Shown in pieces: positions 19,545 through 28,257 of a DNA stretch of 47,330 bases. The notes under the pieces were generated by a model. It made no database searches and was not told where the DNA came from. It worked only from the letters and a program-made list of their open reading frames with translations. The stretch is from Bacteroidales bacterium (lineage in GTDB: Bacteria > Bacteroidota > Bacteroidia > Bacteroidales > P3), in NCBI GenBank assembly GCA_024400505.1, contig JAKSMP010000015.1, positions 1 to 47,330 on the forward strand. Reading direction: 5' to 3'. Made by a program: the position numbers and the translations under genes. The number at the start of each line of letters is the position of its first letter. Position 1 is the stretch's first letter.

Positions 19545-19922
19545 TTGGAAAGTACTCGTCAGCAAAAAATATCTAGGCTTATTCAGCAAGACTTGGGTGA
19601 TATCTTTCTGCGTGAGATGAAACCAGTTTTGGGCAATTCGCTTATCACTGTCACTGGTGTGCGCATCTCGCCAGACCTGTCTATTGCGCGTGTGCATGTG
19701 AGCATTATGCCCATTGGTCAAATACCTGCTTACGCAGATCGGCCGGCTGAACCTGCAACAAAGCAGGGCATCATTGACGCCATACTTACTTTTGCTCCCG
19801 ATATTCGTCGCCGCTTGGGCCTTCGCGAAGGGAAACAGCTTCGTATCATCCCTCAGCTCGATTACTACCTTGATGATTCGCTTGACTATGTAGAGAACAT
19901 CGAGCGTTTGCTTAAACAGTGA
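19545..19922 (+). CDS. rbfA: 30S ribosome-binding factor A, TTG start
   Basis: A 125-residue KH-fold protein that binds the 30S subunit during 16S rRNA 5'-end maturation and cold adaptation. The core RISPDLSIARVHVSIMP (about 42-58) and the end of the domain RLGLREGKQLRIIPQLDYYLDDSLDY are typical. The family N-terminus (M)ESTRQQKISRLIQQDL begins at TTG 19545; the upstream in-frame ATG 19434 lies inside the previous gene and would add 37 unrelated residues. Followed 17 bp later by the permease gene, a common Bacteroidales pairing. Confidence 0.92.
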   Translation: MESTRQQKISRLIQQDLGDIFLREMKPVLGNSLITVTGVRISPDLSIARVHVSIMPIGQIPAYADRPAEPATKQGIIDAILTFAPDIRRRLGLREGKQLRIIPQLDYYLDDSLDYVENIERLLKQ

Positions 19923-19939
19923 TTTGCTGAGGTATTTTC

Positions 19940-21184
19940 ATGCAGCTCCCGTTTTTCATCGCATGCCGTTATTTCTTCTCGCGCAAGCAGAAGACGGTTA
20001 TCAACATCATCTCATGGATTTCCTTGGTGGGCATAGCTGTATGCACCACAGCACTTGTGGTAGTGCTGAGTGTGTATAATGGTATCGGCAAACTTACTCA
20101 AGGGCTCTTCAACTCTTTCGACCCACCTTTGCTGGTTCAGCCTGCGCAGGGCAAAACTTTTCACACTTCCACTATTGACATTGCTTCGCTTCATAAGGTG
20201 AAAGGCGTCACAGCTGTGTCGTGTATTGTAGAGGAGAATGCATGGGTTACCTATCATCATAATCAGGCCATTGTGTCTCTACGTGGTGTGGATGAGCAGT
20301 ACACTCAGGTTACAGGATTAGATACTTTGTTGTACGAAGGTCAATATCTGCTTCGCCACAAAGTGCCTCAAACAGGTGCGACTGACGATAGCGTTCAACC
20401 CTCACTTACGCTTAATTATATCCTCATTGGAGCTGAAGTTTATTACAATCTTGGCATTAGAGATGTGTCCAATACACCTGTGGCTGTGCATATCCCCAAA
20501 CGTGGAACAGCGATGGGCATGACAATGGAGCAAGCTTTGAATACTGCTTATGCAATGCCTGCTGGCAATTTCTATATCCAACAAGATATAGACAATCGTT
20601 ATGTTGTGGCTGATGCTGATTTCGTTCGGTCGCTGATGGACTATTCCCCAGATGAATGCACAGCATTAGCCATAGCGCTTGACCCTCATTGCTCCCCCCA
20701 GAAAGCCAAAGCAGCTGTTTCCTCCATTTTGGGTAGTGATTTCACTGTTAAAGATAGATTTGAACAGCAGCCTATCTACTATAAGGTTTTTCGCAGTGAG
20801 CGATTGGGTATTTATCTTATCTTGGGTCTTATCGTGTTAATATCCACTCTCAATCTTGTGGCGTCCCTATCTTTGCTTGTGCTTGATAAACGTAGAGATA
20901 TAGCCACACTGCGTAGTTTGGGTATGGAGCGACATATCATTCGTAGGATATTTCGTATAGAAGGAGTTATGATATCTACATTTGGTACAGTTGTAGGTCT
21001 CATAATAGGGTTTGTCATCTGTTTCTTGCAGCAACATTTCGAAATTGTAAAGATGGGCGATAATTTTGTAGTATCGGCATTCCCTGTGGCCATGCGTGGC
21101 ATCGATTTTCTCCTCACATTTATCATGGTGCTGTCCATCAGCACACTTTCGGTTTTTCTGGCAGTTAGGCGCAAAGGCATTTAG
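19940..21184 (+). CDS. FtsX-family permease, LolC/LolE type
   Basis: A 414-residue inner-membrane protein with one N-terminal transmembrane segment (about 21-45), a large periplasmic MacB-like domain, and three C-terminal segments (about 285-405) containing the FtsX pattern LLVLDKRRDIATLRSLGMER. Such proteins form the membrane part of lipoprotein-release (LolCDE-type) or related mechanotransmitting ABC systems. No ATPase gene is adjacent, so the partner must be elsewhere. Likely co-transcribed with rbfA. Confidence 0.88.
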   Translation: MQLPFFIACRYFFSRKQKTVINIISWISLVGIAVCTTALVVVLSVYNGIGKLTQGLFNSFDPPLLVQPAQGKTFHTSTIDIASLHKVKGVTAVSCIVEENAWVTYHHNQAIVSLRGVDEQYTQVTGLDTLLYEGQYLLRHKVPQTGATDDSVQPSLTLNYILIGAEVYYNLGIRDVSNTPVAVHIPKRGTAMGMTMEQALNTAYAMPAGNFYIQQDIDNRYVVADADFVRSLMDYSPDECTALAIALDPHCSPQKAKAAVSSILGSDFTVKDRFEQQPIYYKVFRSERLGIYLILGLIVLISTLNLVASLSLLVLDKRRDIATLRSLGMERHIIRRIFRIEGVMISTFGTVVGLIIGFVICFLQQHFEIVKMGDNFVVSAFPVAMRGIDFLLTFIMVLSISTLSVFLAVRRKGI

Positions 21185-21214
21185 CCGAACCGCAACTAAT
21201 GAAAAGGAAAAAAC

Positions 21215-21245
21215 TTGTACCAATCAAGAAAAAAGTGTAATTTTG
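21215..21245 (+). promoter_or_regulatory. Promoter of thiL
   Basis: -33 TTG at 21215-21217 and -7 TAATTTTG at 21238-21245 with 20-base spacing. About 25 bases of leader precede ATG 21273. No thiamine-pyrophosphate riboswitch is visible in this short leader. Confidence 0.7.
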
Positions 21246-21272
21246 CATAGTCAAATATATAAGAACTGAATC

Positions 21273-22325
21273 ATGGAACAACTGGAATATCAGGAAGGCA
21301 GAACCGAACTTGGCGAGTTTGGAGAATTTGCGCTCATCAATCGTTTGACTGATGGATTTGAAATTGTGAATAAAAGTACAGTCAAAGGTGTGGGAGACGA
21401 TGCTGCCGTTATTGGCTTAGGAAAGAAAAAAACAGTCGTCACTACCGATATGTTGGTAGAAGGTATTCATTTCGATATGACTTATACTCCGCTCAAGCAT
21501 CTCGGATATAAAGCTGTAGCCATCAATATTAGTGATCTTTGCGCCATGAATGCTACCCCCAAGCAGATATTGGTGAGCGTGGCTGTGAGCAATCGATTTT
21601 CTGTAGAAGCATTAGAGGAATTATATGCAGGTATTCGTTTCTGCTGTGATAGGTATGATGTTGATCTTGTGGGAGGCGATACTTCTAGTAGCCGTATTGG
21701 CATGGTTATCTCGGTGACAGCAATAGGTGAAGTTGATGAGGATAAAATTACTTATCGCAATGGAGCCAAACTCCATGATCTTATCTGCGTGAGTGGTGAT
21801 TTGGGCAGCGCTTATAGTGGTCTGTTGGTGCTTGAACGCGAAAAGGTCACTTATCAGGCCGACCCCAATTTTAAACCCGATTTGGATAGCTATGACTATG
21901 TTTTGGAGCGTTATTTGAAGCCCGAACCACGAGTCGATATCGTCAAATACTTGGCAGAGAAAGAAATTGTGCCTACCTCCATGATAGATGTTAGTGATGG
22001 ACTCGCAAGCGAGTTGCTGCATATCTGCAAACAGAGCAACTGTGGATGTGATGTGTATGAGGAGCGTCTGCCTATCGATTATCAAACCACGAGAGTTTGC
22101 TCTGAGATGAGCCAAAATATGCTCCCTGTCAGCAATGCACTCAATGGTGGCGAGGATTATGAACTTCTTTTCACTATCGACCAAAAGGACTATGAGAAAA
22201 TTAAGGACAGCAAAGAAATCCACATCATAGGTCATATTACAGAAGAAGGCTCTCCTGCCGTGATGGTAACTCCTCAAAATACCACCATTCAGCTTCGTGC
22301 GCAAGGATGGAAAGATGAAAACTAA
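21273..22325 (+). CDS. thiL: Thiamine-monophosphate kinase
   Basis: A 350-residue cytoplasmic enzyme of the AIR-synthase/PurM-like superfamily that makes thiamine diphosphate from thiamine monophosphate and ATP. Motifs: GVGDDAAVIG (about 41-50), TTDMLVEGIHFD, NISDLCAMNATP, LVGGDTSSS, DVSDGLASELLH and GGEDYELLFT. Normal length with an N-terminal extension of about 10 residues. Followed immediately by the methyltransferase gene. Confidence 0.96.
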   Translation: MEQLEYQEGRTELGEFGEFALINRLTDGFEIVNKSTVKGVGDDAAVIGLGKKKTVVTTDMLVEGIHFDMTYTPLKHLGYKAVAINISDLCAMNATPKQILVSVAVSNRFSVEALEELYAGIRFCCDRYDVDLVGGDTSSSRIGMVISVTAIGEVDEDKITYRNGAKLHDLICVSGDLGSAYSGLLVLEREKVTYQADPNFKPDLDSYDYVLERYLKPEPRVDIVKYLAEKEIVPTSMIDVSDGLASELLHICKQSNCGCDVYEERLPIDYQTTRVCSEMSQNMLPVSNALNGGEDYELLFTIDQKDYEKIKDSKEIHIIGHITEEGSPAVMVTPQNTTIQLRAQGWKDEN

Positions 22326-22343
22326 TTGTCTAATCTTGCTCAA

Positions 22344-23033
22344 ATGATGCTATTCCCTGACACTTTAAAATATCAAAACTGGCGTCGCTCCATGGTGAAA
22401 AACCTCCAAGAGCGCGGTATTACCGACAAGCGCATCTTGGCTGCTATGGAGAAATTGCCACGGCATTGGTTTGTCCCAGAGACTCTGCTGGACAGGGTCC
22501 TTTATGATATTGACTATGCAGTAGGTATCGATTGTGGGCAGACTATATCAAAGCCTTATACCGTGGCCTGGCAGACTCAGTTGCTTGATGCCAAGCGCCA
22601 ACAAAGTGTATTAGAGGTGGGCACGGGTAGCGGTTATCAGACGGCTGTGCTGTGTGAATTAGGTCTAAGGGTGTTCACTGTTGAGCGTCAGCGTATGCTA
22701 TTGGACAAGGCAAAGGAACTCTTGTCGCAGCTTGGCTATCTTTCTGTCAGATATTATTTCGGCGATTGTTTTGATGGTGTTCGTGAATTAAAAGATTTCA
22801 TGTTTGATCGCATATTGGTCACCTGTGGGGCCGAGGAGATTCCTGAAGGGTTGATGCGTTGTCTGCGTGTGGGTGGTATCATGGTGGTGCCAGTGGGCGA
22901 TATTGATGGGCAAAGAATGCTCAAGATTATCAAAAATGGCGATACGCCAGACCAGTGGCAGGTGGAAGATGTGGGCGATGCTTGGTTTGTGCCAATGCTG
23001 CAGGGCAAGGTGGGCAGTTTGCCAGTCAGGTAG
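22344..23033 (+). CDS. pcm: Protein-L-isoaspartate O-methyltransferase
   Basis: About 229 residues from ATG 22344; a TTG at 22326, directly after the thiL stop, is an alternative that adds six residues. The protein repairs isoaspartyl damage by S-adenosylmethionine-dependent methylation. It shows the family N-terminal block (KLPRHWFVPE), the substrate loop DCGQTISKPYTVAWQTQLL, and the SAM motif I VLEVGTGSGYQTAVL. Its 3' end overlaps the convergent gene by 8 bp. Confidence 0.93.
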   Translation: MMLFPDTLKYQNWRRSMVKNLQERGITDKRILAAMEKLPRHWFVPETLLDRVLYDIDYAVGIDCGQTISKPYTVAWQTQLLDAKRQQSVLEVGTGSGYQTAVLCELGLRVFTVERQRMLLDKAKELLSQLGYLSVRYYFGDCFDGVRELKDFMFDRILVTCGAEEIPEGLMRCLRVGGIMVVPVGDIDGQRMLKIIKNGDTPDQWQVEDVGDAWFVPMLQGKVGSLPVR

Positions 23034-23625
23034 TATTGCCCTCCATCAAATGATATTGGAGGTTGTCATATAATTTTCCTACGAATTTTTCTACACCCTT
23101 CATGTATCTCTGCATAGCAGGCTTCAATGTTTCTATTGGTCCTGGGTGGGATGAAATGCTCTTCCCTCGGATGCTACTGAAAGAGATTTTCTCTATCCCG
23201 AAGATTTCTTCTTTGAATTGTTTCAAGTTTTGATATCGCTCAAGGTCAAGGTATTCACCATCGGCAGGCTTTTGCAGATATTCGTAGAAGTCATCGTAAA
23301 TGGTTTGTTGCTCTCTCCAGCTGTCTGGCCCGCTTATCAAGAGTATCTTCTCTCCCAAAAGGAAAATAGGATGATCAGGGTCGTTCAATGGTCGTTCAAT
23401 CATCACCCACATCAATTCCTTCAGCGTGTCGTAAAAACTATAGCAGCAATATCTGTAGTTATCAATTTCCACATCTTCCACTCTCACCAGATTGAGGTTA
23501 TATAACTTGTTGAAGAGTATGATAAAGTGGTAATTGATATAGTTTGTGTTCAGTTGCAAAATAGCCGTCTCTTCATTCGAGAACTCCGGATTGTATGCAA
23601 ATGGTTTTTTCTTTCTTACTGCCAT
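23026..23625 (-). CDS. Conserved protein of unknown function
   Basis: A 199-residue soluble protein, acidic-aromatic in composition, with no signal peptide, membrane segment or recognised catalytic motif. It starts MAVRKKKPFAYNPEF and includes a Tyr-rich stretch near residues 55-70. It is preceded 18 bp upstream by the radical SAM gene on the same strand, so they are likely co-transcribed. I do not recognise the family. Confidence 0.75.
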   Translation of the reverse strand: MAVRKKKPFAYNPEFSNEETAILQLNTNYINYHFIILFNKLYNLNLVRVEDVEIDNYRYCCYSFYDTLKELMWVMIERPLNDPDHPIFLLGEKILLISGPDSWREQQTIYDDFYEYLQKPADGEYLDLERYQNLKQFKEEIFGIEKISFSSIRGKSISSHPGPIETLKPAMQRYMKGVEKFVGKLYDNLQYHLMEGNTT

Positions 23626-23643
23626 ATCCTTTTTTTGTGATTT

Positions 23644-24540
23644 TTAGTGCTCAAAAGCTTGAGAAACGGAGAAATCAGGCCTATAGTTGGCCTCTGCATT
23701 GAGTTCTTGTACCCATCCTCGATGCAGCCCAATGCCATAAAAGTGATCCACCACTTGTTCATATTCCTCAGCTGTGAGGGTTCTTGATAGTTCGTCGGGC
23801 AGACCTTCCTTTGGTGGGTAGTATTGGGCCATCAGTGCCACATGCAGATTGGTGGATATGTCGGCAATTGCATCTAGCACCTCCATGCTGTTGGCCACCA
23901 GCCCTGGCAGCACCAAGTGACGAATGATAATGCCCCTGTAGGCAAGGTCTCTTTCGTCAGTGGGTAGGGATGAACCTTTTTGGTTATACATCTCTCGGAT
24001 AGCGGCCAATGCCACTTGGGGATAGTCTGCTGCATGAGAATATCGCATTGCCAAATCGGAGTTGATGTATTTAAGGTCGGGCAGATAGATGTCAATGTAA
24101 GGCGCTAGCATTTGCAATGTTTCTACGCTGTCGTATCCTCCGGTGTTGTACACGGTGGTGGGATAATAGCCCCTGCTGTGCAACCCCTCCATAATGGCTG
24201 GTATATGATTGGCATAGTGTGAGGCAGTCACAAATCCCACAATATTTTCTGATACTTGTAATACGTCAATAATGCCCTCCACAATCTCGTCCACATTGTT
24301 GAATCTGATTTCGGTCTGCTGCTCAAGGCTGCTTATCTGATGATTTTGACAAAAGATGCACTGTAGATTGCAATGGGCAAAGAACACGTTGCATATTCCT
24401 TTCTCTCCGCAGATGGGTGGTTCTTCTCCCTTATGCAGGCAAATTGTTGCCACTTCGGGCTTGCTGCTAGCTTGGCAGAATCCGAAGGTCGAAGTGCGAT
24501 CCACTTGACAAAGTCGTGGGCAGAGGGTGCATGATTCCAT
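23644..24540 (-). CDS. Radical SAM protein, PflX-like
   Basis: A 298-residue protein with the radical SAM cluster motif CNLQCIFCQN (Cx3Cx2C, about residues 57-66) and an N-terminal Cys-rich stretch (CTLCPRLCQVDR and GFCQ) that may bind an additional cluster. It resembles the COG1313 group related to pyruvate formate-lyase activating enzymes; the natural substrate of that group is not settled. No formate-lyase gene is nearby. It is followed by the unknown 199-residue gene. Confidence 0.88.
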   Translation of the reverse strand: MESCTLCPRLCQVDRTSTFGFCQASSKPEVATICLHKGEEPPICGEKGICNVFFAHCNLQCIFCQNHQISSLEQQTEIRFNNVDEIVEGIIDVLQVSENIVGFVTASHYANHIPAIMEGLHSRGYYPTTVYNTGGYDSVETLQMLAPYIDIYLPDLKYINSDLAMRYSHAADYPQVALAAIREMYNQKGSSLPTDERDLAYRGIIIRHLVLPGLVANSMEVLDAIADISTNLHVALMAQYYPPKEGLPDELSRTLTAEEYEQVVDHFYGIGLHRGWVQELNAEANYRPDFSVSQAFEH

Positions 24541-24557
24541 GGTGTGAACAATGTTTA

Positions 24558-25199
24558 TTATGATTGGATGATTTCAACTTCGGCAGAGCCTCTCACAAGG
24601 TATTCCTTGCCGTCAACAAGGTTTTTGCATTTCCATCTGGTCCGCCTTTTTTCGTTAGCCACAAACCGCATCTGGCTTTGCCCTGCAATGCAGAATTCCA
24701 TGCCAGGCATCAAATCGTCCAAGGTCAGCCTTTCCTCTTCTTGGCTGTATCCAGGATTGTAGCGCCGTAGAGAACTCTCTATCAGAGTTAGTAGAGGATG
24801 GTGCAAAGGTATGCTGCGGCAATATTGTTTTATTATAGCAGTAGTTTCAGTGGGGAAGCAGTTGACGTAGGCAAGTATTAGTTGTCGGTATTCCTCCTGC
24901 CATTCATGGCCGTGGGGTTTTGCCTGATTATTGTATCTGATGTGGCAGTTGAGGTGGGCCATTTCGTGCAGCAGCACCCAAAGGAATAAATATCTATTCA
25001 AGTCCCCGTTGATGCTTATCTCATGGTAGGGGTGTCTAGGCTGAGGCCAACGATAATCGCCCAATTTAGATTTCCGCTGTTTGGTGATGTGTAATTGCAC
25101 ACGATGATGCTCCATAAAGTTGAAAACGGAATCTACAGCTTCATGAGGCAAGTACCTGCCTAGGGTTTGCTTGTATGCATCAATTTCAGATTGATTCAT
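24558..25199 (-). CDS. SprT-like zinc metalloprotease-domain protein
   Basis: A 213-residue protein with HEMAH (His78, Glu79, His82) and the downstream HGHEW (His98), the SprT-like zinc site. Eukaryotic SprT proteins cleave DNA-protein crosslinks; bacterial roles are poorly known. A second, C-terminal part from about 150 has strands consistent with an RNA-binding-like or zinc-lacking ribbon. The start overlaps the small lipoprotein gene by 14 bp. Confidence 0.85.
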   Translation of the reverse strand: MNQSEIDAYKQTLGRYLPHEAVDSVFNFMEHHRVQLHITKQRKSKLGDYRWPQPRHPYHEISINGDLNRYLFLWVLLHEMAHLNCHIRYNNQAKPHGHEWQEEYRQLILAYVNCFPTETTAIIKQYCRSIPLHHPLLTLIESSLRRYNPGYSQEEERLTLDDLMPGMEFCIAGQSQMRFVANEKRRTRWKCKNLVDGKEYLVRGSAEVEIIQS

Positions 25200-25377
25200 A
25201 GCGGGCTATGCTGGCATTGGATGGCGAGGATATGTTCTCGGTAAAAGTGGGGCAGTTGCAATGGCGGCGTTTGCGATGCTTGGGCATGTGTATGCCTTTG
25301 TTGCTGCATCCTGCTGCGGCTACGGCCAACAGCGAAGCCAGGAATAATAGTACTATGTTGCGTCTGGAATGTTTCAT
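25186..25377 (-). CDS. Small probable lipoprotein
   Basis: A 63-residue protein with a basic N-terminus, a hydrophobic stretch and a lipobox-like AAAGC at about 20-24, giving a predicted lipidated Cys24 followed by SNKG, then a His/Arg/Cys-rich segment (MPKHRKRRHCNCPTF). The motif PKHRKRRHCNCP resembles small Bacteroidales lipoproteins of unknown role. It ends inside the SprT-like gene. An alternative start at 25423 in another frame overlaps and is disregarded. Confidence 0.65.
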   Translation of the reverse strand: MKHSRRNIVLLFLASLLAVAAAGCSNKGIHMPKHRKRRHCNCPTFTENISSPSNASIARYESI

Positions 25378-25511
25378 TGCTGTAGTAACGCAAGAATCGC
25401 GATGTTAGTCTGCTTTTGTGCAATTTTTCTTCATACTTTCGCTCCGATATTTCTCAAGGAATGGTATGAGCAAGGTGTCTCAAGTATGATTGCCAAGTAG
25501 GAATGATAATA

Positions 25512-25541
25512 ACAAGGAGTGCCATGGTGGGCACTCCTTGT
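25512..25541 (-). terminator. Terminator of the SPFH-ABC-CPBP operon
   Basis: ACAAGGAGTGCC (25512-25523) pairs perfectly over 12 bp with GGCACTCCTTGT (25530-25541), loop of 6, 17 bases past the CPBP gene stop on the minus strand. The following minus-strand sequence TATTATCATT is only partly T-rich, so strength is uncertain. Confidence 0.65.
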
Positions 25542-25557
25542 GGTGAGAAGTGGATGT

Positions 25558-26442
25558 TTATAGTTGGCTGGTGAAAATTTGCTCCTTGGTCACATATTTA
25601 TCAAAGCAGTATAACCCCAAATCAATCAGCACTATGGTGATTATTCCAGCTGCGCCCGTAGATCCGCAGAGGAGGTCGTTAAAATTGTCGATGAGCATAA
25701 TGCTGAGGCCTGCCACTGCGTTGAAGGTGCCGTGCATGATGGCCGCCACGATGACTGAGCCGCTCTTGACTCTGAAGTACTGGATGAGCGGGGCGAAGGC
25801 CATGCAGAATAGCACCATCACGAACACGCCTGTTACGGGATGCTCAGGGTAGTTGTGTCCCAGGAGGATGAGGGGCGAGTGCCACACGCCCCAGATGGCG
25901 CCGATGATGAGGGCTGACTTGGTGAAGTGCTGGCCCTTGAACTGGCGGAGCAGGTATCCGCGCCAGCCCGACTCCTCGCCGAAGGCAAAGAGTGCGTTGA
26001 TGGTGGCACCGGCAAAGAGTGCGCTGAGGAGGGTGATGCCGATGAGCAGCATGGGGGTGATGGCGATGCCGCCTTGGCCTTGGGCCATTTCGTTCATTGC
26101 ATAGACCTGCGCCTGGATGAGCTCGGTGTTGGTGGTAAGTTCGGCACCGGGCATCAGTGCGCTCACGCCTGTGACAATCAAGGCAATGACGGGCATCAGC
26201 AGCCAGCCGATGAACCACCAGCGGTTGACCTTCCAGCTGATGCCGATGTTGCGCAAAGGCTTCTCGTGCGCTATGAGTTGCAGGATGATGGTGACGATGA
26301 GCGGGAAGAGCATGCAGATGGCTGCCAACCCGGTGCCTAGTGGGCTGTGGTAGTCGATTCTAGTGCCGGCCAAGCCCATGATGATCATAGGGGCGAAGGC
26401 CAGGAGGGAGAAGCGGATAATGTTTTTTGTTTGCTTGTTCAT
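25558..26442 (-). CDS. CPBP-family intramembrane metalloprotease
   Basis: A 294-residue polytopic membrane protein of the CAAX/Rce1-like (CPBP) family. The catalytic motifs are clear: EESGWRGYLL (EExxxR), GAIWGVWHSPL (His) and MHGTFN (His/Asn). Members act as membrane proteases, some linked to bacteriocin self-immunity or to processing of prenylated or peptide signals. It is the last gene of the SPFH operon, 73 bp after the ABC permease, separated by a small inverted repeat. Confidence 0.9.
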   Translation of the reverse strand: MNKQTKNIIRFSLLAFAPMIIMGLAGTRIDYHSPLGTGLAAICMLFPLIVTIILQLIAHEKPLRNIGISWKVNRWWFIGWLLMPVIALIVTGVSALMPGAELTTNTELIQAQVYAMNEMAQGQGGIAITPMLLIGITLLSALFAGATINALFAFGEESGWRGYLLRQFKGQHFTKSALIIGAIWGVWHSPLILLGHNYPEHPVTGVFVMVLFCMAFAPLIQYFRVKSGSVIVAAIMHGTFNAVAGLSIMLIDNFNDLLCGSTGAAGIITIVLIDLGLYCFDKYVTKEQIFTSQL

Positions 26443-26460
26443 GATTTTGGGTTTAGTTCA

Positions 26461-26516
26461 GTGAATTGTGAGTAGTGAATTGAGGCTGCAGCACTATTCC
26501 ACAATTCACAATTCAC
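26461..26516 (-). repeat. Inverted repeat of GTGAATTG units between the permease and CPBP genes
   Basis: GTGAATTGTG (26461-26470) pairs with CACAATTCAC (26500-26509), and shorter GTGAATTG / CAATTCAC copies flank them (26475-26482; 26509-26516), so a stem with a roughly 29-nt loop is possible. It may reduce read-through into the CPBP gene or be a small mobile repeat; unknown. Confidence 0.6.
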
Positions 26517-27472
26517 TATTTAGAGAACATGATCTTCTCGCTGTTGAACATCTTGGCGAGGGCTACGACGGCACCCATGGTGTAGAGTATGTTGGATGCG
26601 ATGGTGATGATCAGGGGTAGCATTTCCACCTTGAAGGAGAAGACTGAAGCCATGCACTGCGCACTGTTATATACAGGAATGAGGTAGAGCAGGGGGGAGG
26701 AGGGCGAGCCGATCATGGGGGTGAGGGCTGCCATCATGATGAAGAGCATGAGGGGAGTGATCATGGTGCCGGCCGACTTCACATCCTTGGCCCAAGCCGA
26801 GAAGATGCTGATGGCGGAGATGATGATAAGCACGGTGCTGATGATGAGCAAGAGAATTAGTGCGAAGTCGGAAGTCTGGTAGGGCAGGGCCATGTTGAGT
26901 TGGTCGGCTTCTTCTGCGCCCATCTGCAGCATCTTGGGCAGCGAGAGGATGATGCCCAGGAAGCTAGAAAGGCCGCTGAGCAGCGCGAAGCACGAGAGGC
27001 TGATGATCTTGCCCAAGGCCAGTTCGCTGCGTTTCATGGGGGTGACAAGGAGCGTGGCAATGGTGCCGCGCTCTTTCTCGCCGGCAATGGCTGTGGGCGC
27101 CACTGCCATGCTGCCCGAGAAGAGGAGCATGATGATGAGCATGGGGATGAGGTTGCCCAGAATGTCGCCGAGTTCGTCTTGGTCGGTCTCGCCAATGCTG
27201 GCTTCGTATTCGTAGTAAGCGGTGTTGCGTGCTGCTTGGAGTGAGTCTAGCAGGCGTTCCTCGTCATCGGTCAGTGGGGAGATAAAAGCGGTTTGCTTTT
27301 CTTCATCTTTGGCTATTTCTTCTTGCATTTTGTTGCCCATGAAAGACCCCATGAGGCTGTAGATGACATAGATGAGCAGACCGGGCATGATGACCGAGGT
27401 GAACACCAGCGAGCGGTCGCCGAAGAAGCGGGCGAACTCTTTGCGGATGATAGTGCCTACATTGTTTTTCAT
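26516..27472 (-). CDS. ABC-2 type transporter permease, NatB-like
   Basis: A 318-residue membrane protein with an N-terminal transmembrane segment, a periplasmic domain of about 70 residues, and five further hydrophobic segments, following the ABC-2 pattern. The motif AGEKERGTIATLLVTPMKRS (about 127-146) is diagnostic of the NatB/DrrB group. Its start overlaps the ATPase gene by 4 bp (ATGA). Substrate not deducible; sodium or peptide/drug export are known for relatives. Confidence 0.9.
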   Translation of the reverse strand: MKNNVGTIIRKEFARFFGDRSLVFTSVIMPGLLIYVIYSLMGSFMGNKMQEEIAKDEEKQTAFISPLTDDEERLLDSLQAARNTAYYEYEASIGETDQDELGDILGNLIPMLIIMLLFSGSMAVAPTAIAGEKERGTIATLLVTPMKRSELALGKIISLSCFALLSGLSSFLGIILSLPKMLQMGAEEADQLNMALPYQTSDFALILLLIISTVLIIISAISIFSAWAKDVKSAGTMITPLMLFIMMAALTPMIGSPSSPLLYLIPVYNSAQCMASVFSFKVEMLPLIITIASNILYTMGAVVALAKMFNSEKIMFSK

Positions 27473-28245
27473 TCTTCGTCTCCTTTCATTTCTTTATAGA
27501 TTTCAAAAAAGCGGTCTTCAAGGTTTTTGCCCTGGCATATTGCCTCTAGGGTGTCGCAATGGGTGAGCTTGCCATCAATGATGATGCCTACTCGGTCGCA
27601 CAATCGTTCCACGAGGCTGAAGATGTGGGTGGAGAGGATGATGGTCTTACCCTCGGCTTTGAGTTCCTGAAGGAAGTCGGTAACGGTGCGTGCCGTGAGC
27701 ACGTCAAGACCATTTGTGGGCTCATCGAAGATGATGATGTCGGGGTTGTGGACCAGCGAGATGACGATGCTCACCTTCTGCTTCATGCCGGTAGATAGGT
27801 TGGCCACCTTTACCTCGGCAAACTTGTCGATTCCGAAACGTTCAAACATGGCCTTTTTGCGCTTGGCTGCGGTGGCAGGATCAACGCCGTGGAGGTCGCT
27901 GAAGAAATTGAAGAGATAGTTGGGGGTGAAGAAGTCCTCCAACTTCAGTTCGCTGGTGAGGAATCCGATCTTTGATCGCACCTGCTCGGGCTGGCTGACG
28001 ATGCTGCAACCATCCACCCAGGCGTCGCCCTGGTTGGGGCGGATGAGGGTGGCCAGCATGCGCAGAGTGGTGGTCTTGCCGGCGCCATTAGGGCCGAGGA
28101 GGCCGAAGATTTCGCCACGGTAGGCTGTGAGCGAGAGGTTGCCCACGGCCACCTTGCGGGTGGCGTGGGTACGCTCGATTTTTTGTTGTTTCTTGGAGAG
28201 GGTGAAGGTCTTGCTTACCCCTTCCATGCGTAATATTTCGTCCAT
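27469..28245 (-). CDS. ABC transporter ATP-binding protein, NatA-like
   Basis: A 258-residue ATPase with Walker A GLLGPNGAGKTT (about 47-58), signature LSTGMKQKV, Walker B IIIFDEPTNGLD and a switch His in STHIFSLVE. It pairs with the overlapping NatB-like permease. It lies 12 bp after the membrane-protein gene and sits within a six-gene minus-strand run. Confidence 0.95.
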   Translation of the reverse strand: MDEILRMEGVSKTFTLSKKQQKIERTHATRKVAVGNLSLTAYRGEIFGLLGPNGAGKTTTLRMLATLIRPNQGDAWVDGCSIVSQPEQVRSKIGFLTSELKLEDFFTPNYLFNFFSDLHGVDPATAAKRKKAMFERFGIDKFAEVKVANLSTGMKQKVSIVISLVHNPDIIIFDEPTNGLDVLTARTVTDFLQELKAEGKTIILSTHIFSLVERLCDRVGIIIDGKLTHCDTLEAICQGKNLEDRFFEIYKEMKGDEE

Positions 28246-28257
28246 TGTTTTTGTTAT

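Noticed and set aside
21245-21272. TPP riboswitch before thiL
   Set aside because: The leader is only about 25 bases and lacks the conserved THI-box, so no riboswitch can be supported.
25196-25423. 75-codon minus-strand frame overlapping the small lipoprotein gene
   Set aside because: The alternative frame has no signal or domain, while the other frame encodes a plausible lipoprotein signal and Cys-rich tail.
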